Shown: piece after piece, positions 56,555 to 64,000 of the stretch
Layout: each line of letters begins with the position of its first letter
Numbering within the stretch: position 1 is the first letter of the stretch
Source: Pseudoduganella violaceinigra DSM 15887
GTDB lineage: Bacteria > Pseudomonadota > Gammaproteobacteria > Burkholderiales > Burkholderiaceae_D
Reading direction: 5' to 3'
Length of the DNA stretch: 64,000 nt
NCBI RefSeq assembly: GCF_000425385.1
Contig: NZ_AUDI01000009.1
Coordinates: 282,448-346,447 of the forward strand
The notes under the pieces: generated by a model
Databases searched by the model: none
Told to the model about the DNA's origin: nothing
What the model saw: only the letters and a program-made list of their open reading frames with translations
Translations under genes and position numbers: made by a program

Positions 56555-57919
56555 TTACGCCAGCTCCGCAGGCGAGCCTGCCTGGTTGCCCAGGTTGTAC
56601 CAGTCCACTTTGCGGGTGGCGACCATGATGGCGGCCAGCACGGCGAACAGCAGGATGGCGCCCAGCATCAGGGCATTGTTTTCCGAGTTGAGCAGGCCGA
56701 ACAAAATGCCGTACAGGCCGCACAGGGCGGCGCCGAAACCGACCCCGCGCTTCCAATCGCGCAGCACGTGGGCCAGGTAGTACGCGATCAGCACGATGCA
56801 GCCGGCGCTGGCGGCCAGGTAGGAAGCGACGAAGGCGTAGTGCTCGGACAGGCTGACCAGCAGCAGGAAGAACAGCGCCAGGGCCAGCCCCACCAGCAGG
56901 TACTGCACCGGGTGGATCGGCAGGCGCTTCATCACCTCGAACAGGAAGAAGGCGGCAAACGTCAGCGCCACGAACAGCAGGCCGTACTTGGTGGCGCGGT
57001 CGGCCATCGAATACACATTGACCGGTTCGATGAACGACGCGTGGATGGTATCGAGTTGCGGCAAGGCATTGCCGCCCTGCCCTGCCGACTGTTCGCGCTG
57101 GCGCAGCTGGGCCTGGGCTTCGCTGGCCAGCGAGGAAATGCGCCAGACGGCCTGGAAGCCCTTCTCGTTCAGGTTGTACTGCTCGGGCAGGAAGCGGCCG
57201 CTGAACTGCGGGTGCGGCCAGGGCGAGGACATCACGAAACGGTTGTTGCGCGCCAGCGGCACGAAGGACTGGCTGTCCATGCCGGCCAGGTTCAGGCTGA
57301 AGCTGAACTTGACCGGGCCCGCGGCGGCCTCCTCGGGCGACAGCGTGGCGTGCAAGCCCTGGCGCGAGGATTGCAGGCCGGAGCCCTGTTCGAATTCGAC
57401 GCTGCGTTCGCCCCATACCAGGCGCGGGATATCGCGCACGCCGCGCACATCGGCCACGGCCAGCGCGAGGTAAGGACGCTCCGGCGTAATCTGCGAGCCC
57501 GATTCGGTATGCGGCAGTTCGGCCGTCGACGGCACGGTAAAGTCGCCGCTGATCGTGTGGGCGCCGTTGAACATCAGCACCTGGTGGATGCCGCGATGGC
57601 GGCGCTCGGTCTCCAGGTTCGACTGCACTTCCAGCTGGTTGGGGAAGACCAGGTGCTGCGAGCGCTTGCGGTAGCGCTTGATTTCCGGCTTGCCGTCCTT
57701 ATCCCGCTCTTCGACGGTGTACACCTCGTCGTAAGGCATGACCAGCACCGGTCCGTAGATGTGCTGCTCGCCGACCGAATCGGCGGCGATGCTGCGCGCC
57801 GCCTCGTCGCGGTAGGCGATGCGCTCGTTGATGGTGGCTTGGATCATGGCCAGCGGTATGCCGAGCAGCAGCATCAGCATGCCGACGAAGAGGGCTTTGA
57901 CCAGGAGTCTTTTTTGCAT
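56555..57919 (-). CDS. creD: Inner-membrane protein CreD
   Basis: 454 residues. The N-terminal helix (about 8-30) is followed by a large extracytoplasmic domain (about 31-300), then five to six C-terminal helices, as in CreD/CET. The conserved segment FIEPVNVYSMADRATKYGLLF precedes the membrane region. In Enterobacteriaceae and Pseudomonas creD is the strongest member of the CreBC regulon, linked to envelope integrity and beta-lactam response. The ATG at 57917-57919 has AGGAAG upstream; the frame continues into creC. It is 49 bases from creC. Confidence 0.92.
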   Translation of the reverse strand: MQKRLLVKALFVGMLMLLLGIPLAMIQATINERIAYRDEAARSIAADSVGEQHIYGPVLVMPYDEVYTVEERDKDGKPEIKRYRKRSQHLVFPNQLEVQSNLETERRHRGIHQVLMFNGAHTISGDFTVPSTAELPHTESGSQITPERPYLALAVADVRGVRDIPRLVWGERSVEFEQGSGLQSSRQGLHATLSPEEAAAGPVKFSFSLNLAGMDSQSFVPLARNNRFVMSSPWPHPQFSGRFLPEQYNLNEKGFQAVWRISSLASEAQAQLRQREQSAGQGGNALPQLDTIHASFIEPVNVYSMADRATKYGLLFVALTFAAFFLFEVMKRLPIHPVQYLLVGLALALFFLLLVSLSEHYAFVASYLAASAGCIVLIAYYLAHVLRDWKRGVGFGAALCGLYGILFGLLNSENNALMLGAILLFAVLAAIMVATRKVDWYNLGNQAGSPAELA

Positions 57920-57968
57920 TTGGCGCTTCCTATTGTTGTTATCAAGGTTGCGCCAGTGTAGAGAGCGT

Positions 57969-59372
57969 TTATGCGCTGATAATGCGTTCTGTGTGAAGCG
58001 GCAGCAGCAGCACCGCGCGGCAGCCGCCGCCCTCGCCGTTCGCCACCTGGGCGCTCCCGCCGTGCAGGGACGCCACTTCGCGCACGAAGGGCAGGCCCAG
58101 GCCGGTGCTCTTGGCGCCGTCGGGGCGCGGCAGCGAATAGAAGCGTTCGAACAGGCGCGCCTCCGCATAGGCCGGGATGCCCGGGCCGGCGTCGCTCACG
58201 CTGATGGCGGCGTGGCCGTCGCTGCGGCTGGCGGCCAGCTTCAGCGTGCTGCCGGGCGGCGCGAAGCCGATCGCGTTGTCGAGCAGGTTGCCCAGCGCCT
58301 GGCGCAGCAGCAGCGCATCGCCGCGCAGCTCCAGCGTGGGATCGGCGCTGATCTCCAGCTCCAGCTTGCGGGCGGCCAGGCGGGCCTGGAAGTCGCCGGC
58401 CACGTCCCGCAGCAGGCCGGCCACAGCCAGCGGCGCCGCATCGTCGATGCGCTGCTGCTTTTCCACGCGCACCAGGGCCAGCAGCTTGTCGATCAGGTCG
58501 CGCTGGCGCGCGTTCTGCGCCTGGATGGTGGACAGGAACTGGCGGCGCTGCGCCGGTGGCATGTCCTCTTCCAGCAGCTCGGCGGCGGCCTGGATGGCGG
58601 CGATCGGGCTTTTCAATTCGTGCGTCAGGGTGTGCATCAGGGTCTCGACGTAATCCTTGCCTTCCAGCTTGGCGCGCATGGCTTCCAGCGCGTGGCCGAG
58701 CGTGCTGATCTCGCTGCTGCCCAGCTTGGGCATGACCGCCTTTTCCCCCGCCTGCACCGCCTCGACAAAGACCATCAGCTTGTTGACCGTGCTGGCCATG
58801 CGCCAGGTGATGACGACACCGATCAGGAGCGACAAGCCTAGCAGCAGGGCGCCCCATTTGAGGATCTTGCGCTGGCTGCGTTCAATGAAGCCTTGCACGC
58901 TGGAGATCGGTTTGGAGACCGTCAGCACGCCGATGATGCGCTGGCCGTCGCGCACCGGCGCGGCGACATACATCGCCAGGCTGCCGTAATCGTGCGGCGA
59001 CTCGCTCGACATGCGGGCGCCGTATTTGCCGCGCAGCGTGAGATAGACATCGTTCCAGTGCGAGTAATCCTTGCCGACCGCCTTGCCGGCGGAATCGAAG
59101 CGCACCAGGCCTTGCGCGTCCGTAATCGTGATGCGGTAGTCGGTGTTGCGGCTGGCGGCGGCGATCCTGGCCAGCAGGGTGCCATTGGCAGCCCCCTCTT
59201 TCATGTCGTCGGCAACCACCTGGGCCAGCAGCTGCGCGGAGTCGTTCATGGCCGCCTCCAGCGTGGAGCGCGCGCCGGGCTTGACCTCCTGCACGAAGAT
59301 GCTGAGCAGGAACCAGGCCGCCAGGCCGACGATCAGGAAGTAGCCCAGCAGGATGCGCAGGCCGATCTTCAT
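57969..59372 (-). CDS. creC: Sensor histidine kinase CreC
   Basis: 467 residues. Two membrane helices (about 8-28 and 175-197) flank a periplasmic Cache-like sensor. HAMP is followed by the H-box TLTHELKSPIAAI with His251, and the N, G1 and G2 boxes (NLLDNAIGFA, VSDAGPGIP, STGLGLPFVREVA). The order creB-creC-creD and the CreD neighbour support the assignment. It overlaps creB by four bases. Confidence 0.92.
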   Translation of the reverse strand: MKIGLRILLGYFLIVGLAAWFLLSIFVQEVKPGARSTLEAAMNDSAQLLAQVVADDMKEGAANGTLLARIAAASRNTDYRITITDAQGLVRFDSAGKAVGKDYSHWNDVYLTLRGKYGARMSSESPHDYGSLAMYVAAPVRDGQRIIGVLTVSKPISSVQGFIERSQRKILKWGALLLGLSLLIGVVITWRMASTVNKLMVFVEAVQAGEKAVMPKLGSSEISTLGHALEAMRAKLEGKDYVETLMHTLTHELKSPIAAIQAAAELLEEDMPPAQRRQFLSTIQAQNARQRDLIDKLLALVRVEKQQRIDDAAPLAVAGLLRDVAGDFQARLAARKLELEISADPTLELRGDALLLRQALGNLLDNAIGFAPPGSTLKLAASRSDGHAAISVSDAGPGIPAYAEARLFERFYSLPRPDGAKSTGLGLPFVREVASLHGGSAQVANGEGGGCRAVLLLPLHTERIISA

Positions 59373-60070
59373 GCGCCGGGCTGCAGACTGTAGCCCATGC
59401 CGCGGTGGGTCTGGATCGGGTCGGCGCTGCCGTCGACGCCGCGCAGCTTGGCGCGCAGCGATTTGACGTGGGCGTCCACCGTGCGGTCCAGCGTGTCGGG
59501 CGCGTCGCGCCAGACCCGGTCCATCAGCTGGGCGCGCGAGAGCACGTGACCCGGATGCTCCAGCAGGGTTTTCAGCAGCAGGTATTCGTAGCGCGTCAGT
59601 TCGAGCAGCTGGCCGGCGAACAGGATGCGCGCCTCGGCGGCGCGCAGCTCGAAGCCGGGCGTGCGCGGATTGGCGACGGTGGCGGGTGCGGCGGTGGGCG
59701 CGGGCCCCGCGCGGCGCAGGATCACGCGCACGCGCGCCACCAGCTCGCGCGGCGAAAAAGGCTTGGTCACATAATCGTCGGCGCCGATTTCCAGGCCGAC
59801 GATGCGGTCGATTTCATCGCTGCGCGCGGTGAGGAAGATCACCGGCACGTCGGAAAACTGGCGCAGGCGGCGGCACACATCGAGGCCGCTGATGTCGGGC
59901 AGGCCGACATCCAGGATCACCAGCGCCGGCGCCTGGTCGCGCGCGGCGGCCAGGGCCTGCTCTCCCAGCGTCACATGGTGCGGCGCGAAGCCTTCCTTGC
60001 CCAGGGCGAAGGCAATACTGTCTGCAATGGCTTGTTCGTCTTCGACGATCAGGATGGTCTTGTCGCTCAT
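59369..60070 (-). CDS. creB: Response regulator CreB
   Basis: 233 residues, OmpR family. Receiver with acidic pair in ILIVEDEQ, phosphoacceptor Asp54 in VILDVGLPD and Lys in VTKPFSPREL. The C-terminal winged helix has DRTVDAHVKSLRAKL and HRGMGYSL. In relatives CreB binds a TTCACnnnnnnTTCAC box; I did not find a convincing copy upstream. It is 25 bases after a small lipoprotein gene. No creA is present. Confidence 0.92.
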   Translation of the reverse strand: MSDKTILIVEDEQAIADSIAFALGKEGFAPHHVTLGEQALAAARDQAPALVILDVGLPDISGLDVCRRLRQFSDVPVIFLTARSDEIDRIVGLEIGADDYVTKPFSPRELVARVRVILRRAGPAPTAAPATVANPRTPGFELRAAEARILFAGQLLELTRYEYLLLKTLLEHPGHVLSRAQLMDRVWRDAPDTLDRTVDAHVKSLRAKLRGVDGSADPIQTHRGMGYSLQPGA

Positions 60071-60095
60071 GCGCCGCAGTATAGCGCGGCCGAGA

Positions 60096-60314
60096 TCAAT
60101 TCTTTTGGCTATCGTCGCCCGCCGCCGCCTTGTCGGCCGCCTCCTTGGCTTTTTGCTGGCTGTCTTCCAGCGCCTTCATGGCATCCTTGGCCTTGTCGCG
60201 CTGCGCGCCCATGGCCTTGATGTCCTGCGCCGCCTGGTCGGCCGGGTTCTTCTGGCCGCAGGCGCCCAGCAGGATCAGTGGGGCCAGCGCTGCGATAGTG
60301 ATCATGCGTTTCAT
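60096..60314 (-). CDS. Small coiled-coil lipoprotein
   Basis: 72 residues. Signal MKRMITIAALAPLILLGAC with Cys19 as the lipidation site, then a Lys/Ala/Asp-rich helix predicted to form a coiled coil, in the manner of small Lpp-like or entericidin-like proteins. The ATG has GGGAGGT upstream. It is first in a possible run with creBCD, so it could belong to the same envelope response. Confidence 0.75.
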   Translation of the reverse strand: MKRMITIAALAPLILLGACGQKNPADQAAQDIKAMGAQRDKAKDAMKALEDSQQKAKEAADKAAAGDDSQKN

Positions 60315-60351
60315 TTCAACCTCCCGAGCGGAAATCCCGAGTATACAAAAT

Positions 60352-60381
60352 AAAAAGCCGGGCATCCCTGCCCGGCTTTTT
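60352..60381. terminator. Terminator of the TonB-dependent receptor gene
   Basis: GCCGGGCA/TGCCCGGC stem with TCCC loop, flanked by an A run and a T run, so bidirectional. It lies 22 bases after the receptor stop. Confidence 0.92.
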
Positions 60382-60402
60382 CGCTCTTACGCCGAGAGGC
60401 GC

Positions 60403-63195
60403 TTAGAAGTCGTAAGCGGCGCTCACGCCGACGGTGCGGAAGCCCGTGCTGGTGAACGACCAGCCATCACGCCAGCGTACGGCCTGCTGGCGGTCGAACA
60501 CGTTGTTCACGTACATCGACAGGGTCAGGTGCTGGATACCGGAGTAACGCAGGTTGTAGTCGAAGATCACCGGACGCTTGACCTTTTCGCATGCGCCCAT
60601 GTTCTCTGGCGCCACCTTCTGGGTCACGCAGTAGGTGTCGTTGCCATAGCTGTTGTTGTTGGCGGCGCTGCGGTAGTTCATCGTCACGCCATGATCCCAC
60701 GCGCCAACCGTCAAGGATGGGCGCACTTTCACGTTCCAACGGCCAAAGCCATAGTCCCAGGTGCCGTATTGGTTCGGGTTGTAGCTATTGGTGCCCACGT
60801 TCCAGATCTGGTAGTGCAGCTTGTACTCGCCTTCCAGCTTAACGCGCAGCTCGCCGATACCGTCCAGCTTGACACGGGTCGAAGCGTCGAAATCGAAGCC
60901 GTCGACTTTGGTCTTGCCGCTGTTGACGTATGGACGGTAAGCCAGGCCCAGCGAACCGACGCCACCGAAGTTCTTGGTGTTGCCAGGAACGTACTTGTTG
61001 ACGATGCCCAGGAATTCGTTGTCCTGGGCGGTGTTGTCGACGCGCACCAGCATACCGGCTGGCAGCGAAGCTTCAGCGTTCAACAGGTCGGGGACTTCGC
61101 GGGTGCCGATTTCATCTTTACGCTTGATATTGTAGTAATCCAGCGAGAACGAAGTGTTCTTGATCGGCTCCCAGACCACACCAACGGTGAAGGTCTTCGA
61201 GGTTTCCGGCTTCAGCTCGGAATTGGCCGACACGAAGGTCGACAGGCTGCCCTTGCAATCGAGCTCCATCAGCGTTTTGGCGCGTGCCTTGTCGGCGGAC
61301 GTGGCGCCCGCCGCTTTTTGCACCAGATCGTTCAGGGCGGCGGCGGTTGGGCAGCGGCGCGGGTCATTCACGTTGGTGGATACCGAGCCACGGCCCAGAC
61401 CATTGCCCGTTTCGTTGATGTTCGGTGCGCGGAAGCCGCCGGACGCGGTGGCGCGGAACAGCAGGCTGTCGGTCGGGGTGAACTTCAGGCCCAGCTTTGG
61501 CGACAGGTGCGCGTCGAACTTGTCGGTCTTGTCCGCGCGCAGGGCGGCCGTCATTTCCAGGCGTTTGAAGACCGGGATCACGGCTTCGCCGAACAGGGCG
61601 TACTGGTTCACGGTGTCGTTCACCTGCAAGCCGAACACGCTGACCAGTTCACCGCGCAGCACGTTGTCCGAGCTGGCCATTTCGTAGTGCTGGCGACGGA
61701 TGTCGGCGCCGACTGCGAAACTCAGCGGACCGGCCGGCAGCTGCATCGCTTCACCGGTGATGGTGCCGTCGATGAAGGTGGTTTTGGAACGGCCGGCAGT
61801 GCTGCGGACCGGGAACATGGCGTCCAGCAGCGCTGGATCGTTCTGCTGGCCGAACTTGTAGGCGCCCTTGACGATGGCGTCAGTGTAGCCTTTGGCGCTG
61901 GCGTTGCGGGTTTCCTTGGTCGCTTCCGACGTCATCTGGCCGAAAGCGGACTTCCAATCGTACTTGCCGACGCTGCCGTTCAGGGTCAGCATATAGCGCG
62001 CCTGTTCGGAATTGGTGCGGTTGAAGTTGAAGCCGTTGCCGGTGTCCATCAAGCGGGCACGGTACTCGACCGGCACGTTATACGGGTTCATGGCGTGGCC
62101 GACCGGCAGTTTCGGGTAGCTGAATGGGCCGACGGTGTGGCCTTCGACCGCGTTGTACCACAGGTAGGTGCTGGTCGGGCTCGGGGTCGTGAACGGCGGC
62201 ACGATGTAGTCGGTCTTGGCGCCGGACGAGGTGATCTCGAGGGTGGCGTCGATCGATTTACCGATGCGGAAGTGGGTGTTGCTGACCAGGGCCCAGCGCT
62301 CGTTGTCGGTGGTTTGGCCGTCGTATGGCAGCACATCCCACTTGCAGGCGCCGGCATCCATGGCGTCGGCCGGGCAGCCTGGCGCCGGGGTCGGCTTGTT
62401 GTTGACCCAGTAGTTGCCGGTCGGCGAATAGGTGCTCTTGGCATCCCAGGCCGCGCCGGTTGGCGTCTGGCCGTGCCAGTCCGGCACGAAGCGGCGCAGC
62501 TCGCCCCTGCTCCAGCCGTCGGCGCGGTAGCCCTCGACGCTCAGGTAGGTGTTGAAGCCGTCGGTGTCGACATCGCCGTAACCGAAGATGGCGGCCACAT
62601 TGCGGGTGCGCTGGTCTTTGAACTTGGGCGCTTCGGTGTAGTTGGCCTTGATGCGCGCGCCGGTGTAATCCTTGCGCAGGATGATGTTGACCACGCCGGC
62701 AATCGCGTCCGAACCGTAGATCGCGGAAGCGCCATCCTTCAGGATTTCGATGCGCTCGATCGATTCGGAGGCAATCGCGTCCAGGTTGGTGAAGTTATCC
62801 TGACCGCCGTCGGACAGGCCATACGGGGCGATGCGGCGGCCGTTGACCAGCACCAGGGTGGCAACCTTGCCCAGGCTGCGCAGCTGCACCGCGGAGGAAC
62901 CCGGCGCAAAACTGCCGGAACTCGAGGTGGCAGAGTTCAGGCTGGTATCGATGGCGGACGCCGAGCGCAGCACTTCCAGTGCAGTCGTGGCGCCGGTGCG
63001 CTCGATGTCGGCGCGGTTCAGCACCTGCAGGGAGCCGGCGTTTTCATTGTTGACACGCTTGATGCTGGAGCCGGTGATTTCCACGCGCTGCATCGTTGGC
63101 GTTGCGGCGCCTTGCTGGGCAAAGGCCGGTGCGGCAAAAGCGACAGCCACCGCTGCAGCGATCGCGCTCTTGTTCAGGTTAGGCTTACTTTTCAA
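60403..63195 (-). CDS. TonB-dependent outer-membrane receptor
   Basis: 930 residues. Signal peptide about 1-26 (AFAAPAFAQ). A TonB-box-like start (TMQRVEITGSSIKRV) and plug domain about 45-165 with LVLVNGRRIAP and GSDAIAGVVNIILRKD. The 22-strand barrel ends with TVGVSAAYDF, whose terminal Phe is the assembly signal. This matches the RefSeq-style 'TonB-dependent receptor' group that lacks the STN domain and often takes up peptides or plant polymers. The ligand is unknown. No TonB or transporter is adjacent. Confidence 0.93.
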   Translation of the reverse strand: MKSKPNLNKSAIAAAVAVAFAAPAFAQQGAATPTMQRVEITGSSIKRVNNENAGSLQVLNRADIERTGATTALEVLRSASAIDTSLNSATSSSGSFAPGSSAVQLRSLGKVATLVLVNGRRIAPYGLSDGGQDNFTNLDAIASESIERIEILKDGASAIYGSDAIAGVVNIILRKDYTGARIKANYTEAPKFKDQRTRNVAAIFGYGDVDTDGFNTYLSVEGYRADGWSRGELRRFVPDWHGQTPTGAAWDAKSTYSPTGNYWVNNKPTPAPGCPADAMDAGACKWDVLPYDGQTTDNERWALVSNTHFRIGKSIDATLEITSSGAKTDYIVPPFTTPSPTSTYLWYNAVEGHTVGPFSYPKLPVGHAMNPYNVPVEYRARLMDTGNGFNFNRTNSEQARYMLTLNGSVGKYDWKSAFGQMTSEATKETRNASAKGYTDAIVKGAYKFGQQNDPALLDAMFPVRSTAGRSKTTFIDGTITGEAMQLPAGPLSFAVGADIRRQHYEMASSDNVLRGELVSVFGLQVNDTVNQYALFGEAVIPVFKRLEMTAALRADKTDKFDAHLSPKLGLKFTPTDSLLFRATASGGFRAPNINETGNGLGRGSVSTNVNDPRRCPTAAALNDLVQKAAGATSADKARAKTLMELDCKGSLSTFVSANSELKPETSKTFTVGVVWEPIKNTSFSLDYYNIKRKDEIGTREVPDLLNAEASLPAGMLVRVDNTAQDNEFLGIVNKYVPGNTKNFGGVGSLGLAYRPYVNSGKTKVDGFDFDASTRVKLDGIGELRVKLEGEYKLHYQIWNVGTNSYNPNQYGTWDYGFGRWNVKVRPSLTVGAWDHGVTMNYRSAANNNSYGNDTYCVTQKVAPENMGACEKVKRPVIFDYNLRYSGIQHLTLSMYVNNVFDRQQAVRWRDGWSFTSTGFRTVGVSAAYDF

Positions 63196-63398
63196 CTACT
63201 CACTCCCGTTTATTTAACTTATGAAAAAAGTAAAAGCGAAATATAGTAATTGAAAAACTATAAGTTATGTTGCCTGAATCAAAATCTTTACCAGCATGCT
63301 TGCCGTTTTGACGGGATTGTGTTGTGCTGCCGCGACGCGGCGGCGCAGGAACGCAAGCCTGGCCGGGCAGGCGCTTTCGTTTGCGGCCGCGAAAAAAG

Positions 63399-63426
63399 AA
63401 AAAGCCCGCAATTTGCGGGCTTTTTT
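63399..63426. terminator. Terminator after rpsJ
   Basis: GCCCGCAA/TTGCGGGC stem (63404-63411, 63413-63420) with flanking A and T runs, 21 bases past the rpsJ stop. On the minus strand it ends the tuf-rpsJ transcript before the accessory block. Confidence 0.9.
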
Positions 63427-63446
63427 GTCTTGCGACGAAACCGGTC

Positions 63447-63764
63447 TTACTGCAGCTTGATTTCGACGTCCACGCCAGCTGGCAGGTCCAGCTTCATCAG
63501 CGCGTCAACAGTCTTGTCGGTTGGGTCCACGATGTCCATCAGGCGCTGGTGGGTGCGGATTTCGAACTGGTCGCGCGAAGTCTTGTTCACGTGCGGGGAA
63601 CGCAGCACGTCGTAACGCTGGATGCGGGTTGGCAGAGGCACTGGGCCTTTTACCACGGCGCCGGTGCGCTTGGCGGTGTCAACGATTTCCAGTGCGGACT
63701 GGTCGATCAGCTTGTAGTCGAAAGCCTTCAGGCGGATACGGATCTTTTGGTTTGGAGCGGACAT
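63447..63764 (-). CDS. rpsJ: 30S ribosomal protein S10
   Basis: 105 residues: [20 protein letters not shown] start, [19 protein letters not shown] centre. It is also NusE, the antitermination partner of NusB. It follows tuf as usual, but rplC is not downstream. A strong terminator is, so S10 expression is separate from L3-L4-L23-L2. Confidence 0.98.
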   Translation of the reverse strand: MSAPNQKIRIRLKAFDYKLIDQSALEIVDTAKRTGAVVKGPVPLPTRIQRYDVLRSPHVNKTSRDQFEIRTHQRLMDIVDPTDKTVDALMKLDLPAGVDVEIKLQ

Positions 63765-63877
63765 GCTTATTCCTTAAAAGAACGAACCGGCAACAATACG
63801 TTTCCGGCAATGAGAGTAAATACTAAGACGGGCCGACATGATAGCACATGCCGGCCCGCTTGAATCACTGAGGCTGA

Positions 63878-64000
63878 TTAGCCCAGGATCTTGGCTACCA
63901 CGCCCGCGCCGACGGTACGGCCGCCTTCACGGATTGCGAAACGCAGACCTTCTTCCATCGCGATCGGGGAGATCAGCTTGACGGTGATGGAGACGTTGTC
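63878..64000 (-). CDS. tuf: Elongation factor Tu, C-terminal fragment (gene continues beyond window)
   Basis: The visible 40 codons encode the end of EF-Tu domain III ([20 protein letters not shown], then [14 protein letters not shown] and stop). The 113-base gap to rpsJ holds no clear terminator, so tuf and rpsJ are probably cotranscribed. The 5' end lies to the right of the window. Confidence 0.97.
   Translation of the reverse strand, partial: DNVSITVKLISPIAMEEGLRFAIREGGRTVGAGVVAKILG

Noticed and set aside
60130..63246. A 1038-codon plus-strand frame opposite the TonB-dependent receptor
   Set aside because: Antisense of a clear receptor with a signal peptide and terminal Phe; the composition is that of a shadow.

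Overview
The window is high-GC DNA from a betaproteobacterium. The pilMNOPQ-aroK-aroB-dgt order, the CcsB/ResB (system II) cytochrome c maturation genes beside a cytochrome c4, a PEP-CTERM protein, infA between secY and rpmJ, and the sequence character of the ribosomal proteins point to Burkholderiales, most likely Oxalobacteraceae (Massilia/Duganella/Janthinobacterium group). The family assignment is inference, because no database search was possible. Almost everything is chromosomal core. I see no prophage, IS transposase, tRNA, rRNA or CRISPR array.

Layout. 1-3018: the end of a dynamin-like GTPase abutting mutY. 3097-4922: a TMEM175/DUF1211 membrane protein and a dGTPase-family hydrolase. 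4926-6572: shikimate kinase and 3-dehydroquinate synthase in one reading frame (aroKB). 6726-11835: pilMNOPQ, the type IV pilus alignment and secretin operon. It is divergent from ponA (PBP1A, 12141-14468) across a 305-base AT-richer region that carries a small palindrome. 14503-17875: cyaY, lptM-lysA and msrPQ. 18043-20967: a large secreted lipoprotein zinc protease of the IMPa type. 21222-25430: ccsB, resB and cytochrome c4. 25582-27287: yihA-hemB. 27340-29802: a sodium:solute symporter and an unrecognised zinc-ribbon membrane protein. 29894-36306: a response regulator, histidine kinase, membrane fusion protein and RND pump operon, preceded by a long nested palindrome. 36415-40260: an unknown lipoprotein, a Spy/CpxP-like periplasmic protein and DsbD. 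40321-40430: a roughly 110-base inverted-repeat element.

40495-54572 is the ribosomal superoperon on the minus strand: the S10 part (rplC to rpsQ), the spc part (rplN to rpmJ, with infA) and the alpha part (rpsM, rpsK, rpsD, rpoA, rplQ). A hairpin and an extended -10 promoter candidate separate S10 from spc. A 235-base spacer with a hairpin and a promoter candidate separates rpsK from rpsD.

The most unusual feature is that rpsJ, normally fused in order to rplC, lies about 8.9 kb away (63447-63764) beside tuf, with its own terminator. The space between holds a PEP-CTERM protein, two unknown genes, creB-creC-creD, a small lipoprotein and a TonB-dependent receptor. rplC has a promoter candidate of its own, so the S10 operon appears to have been split and rewired.
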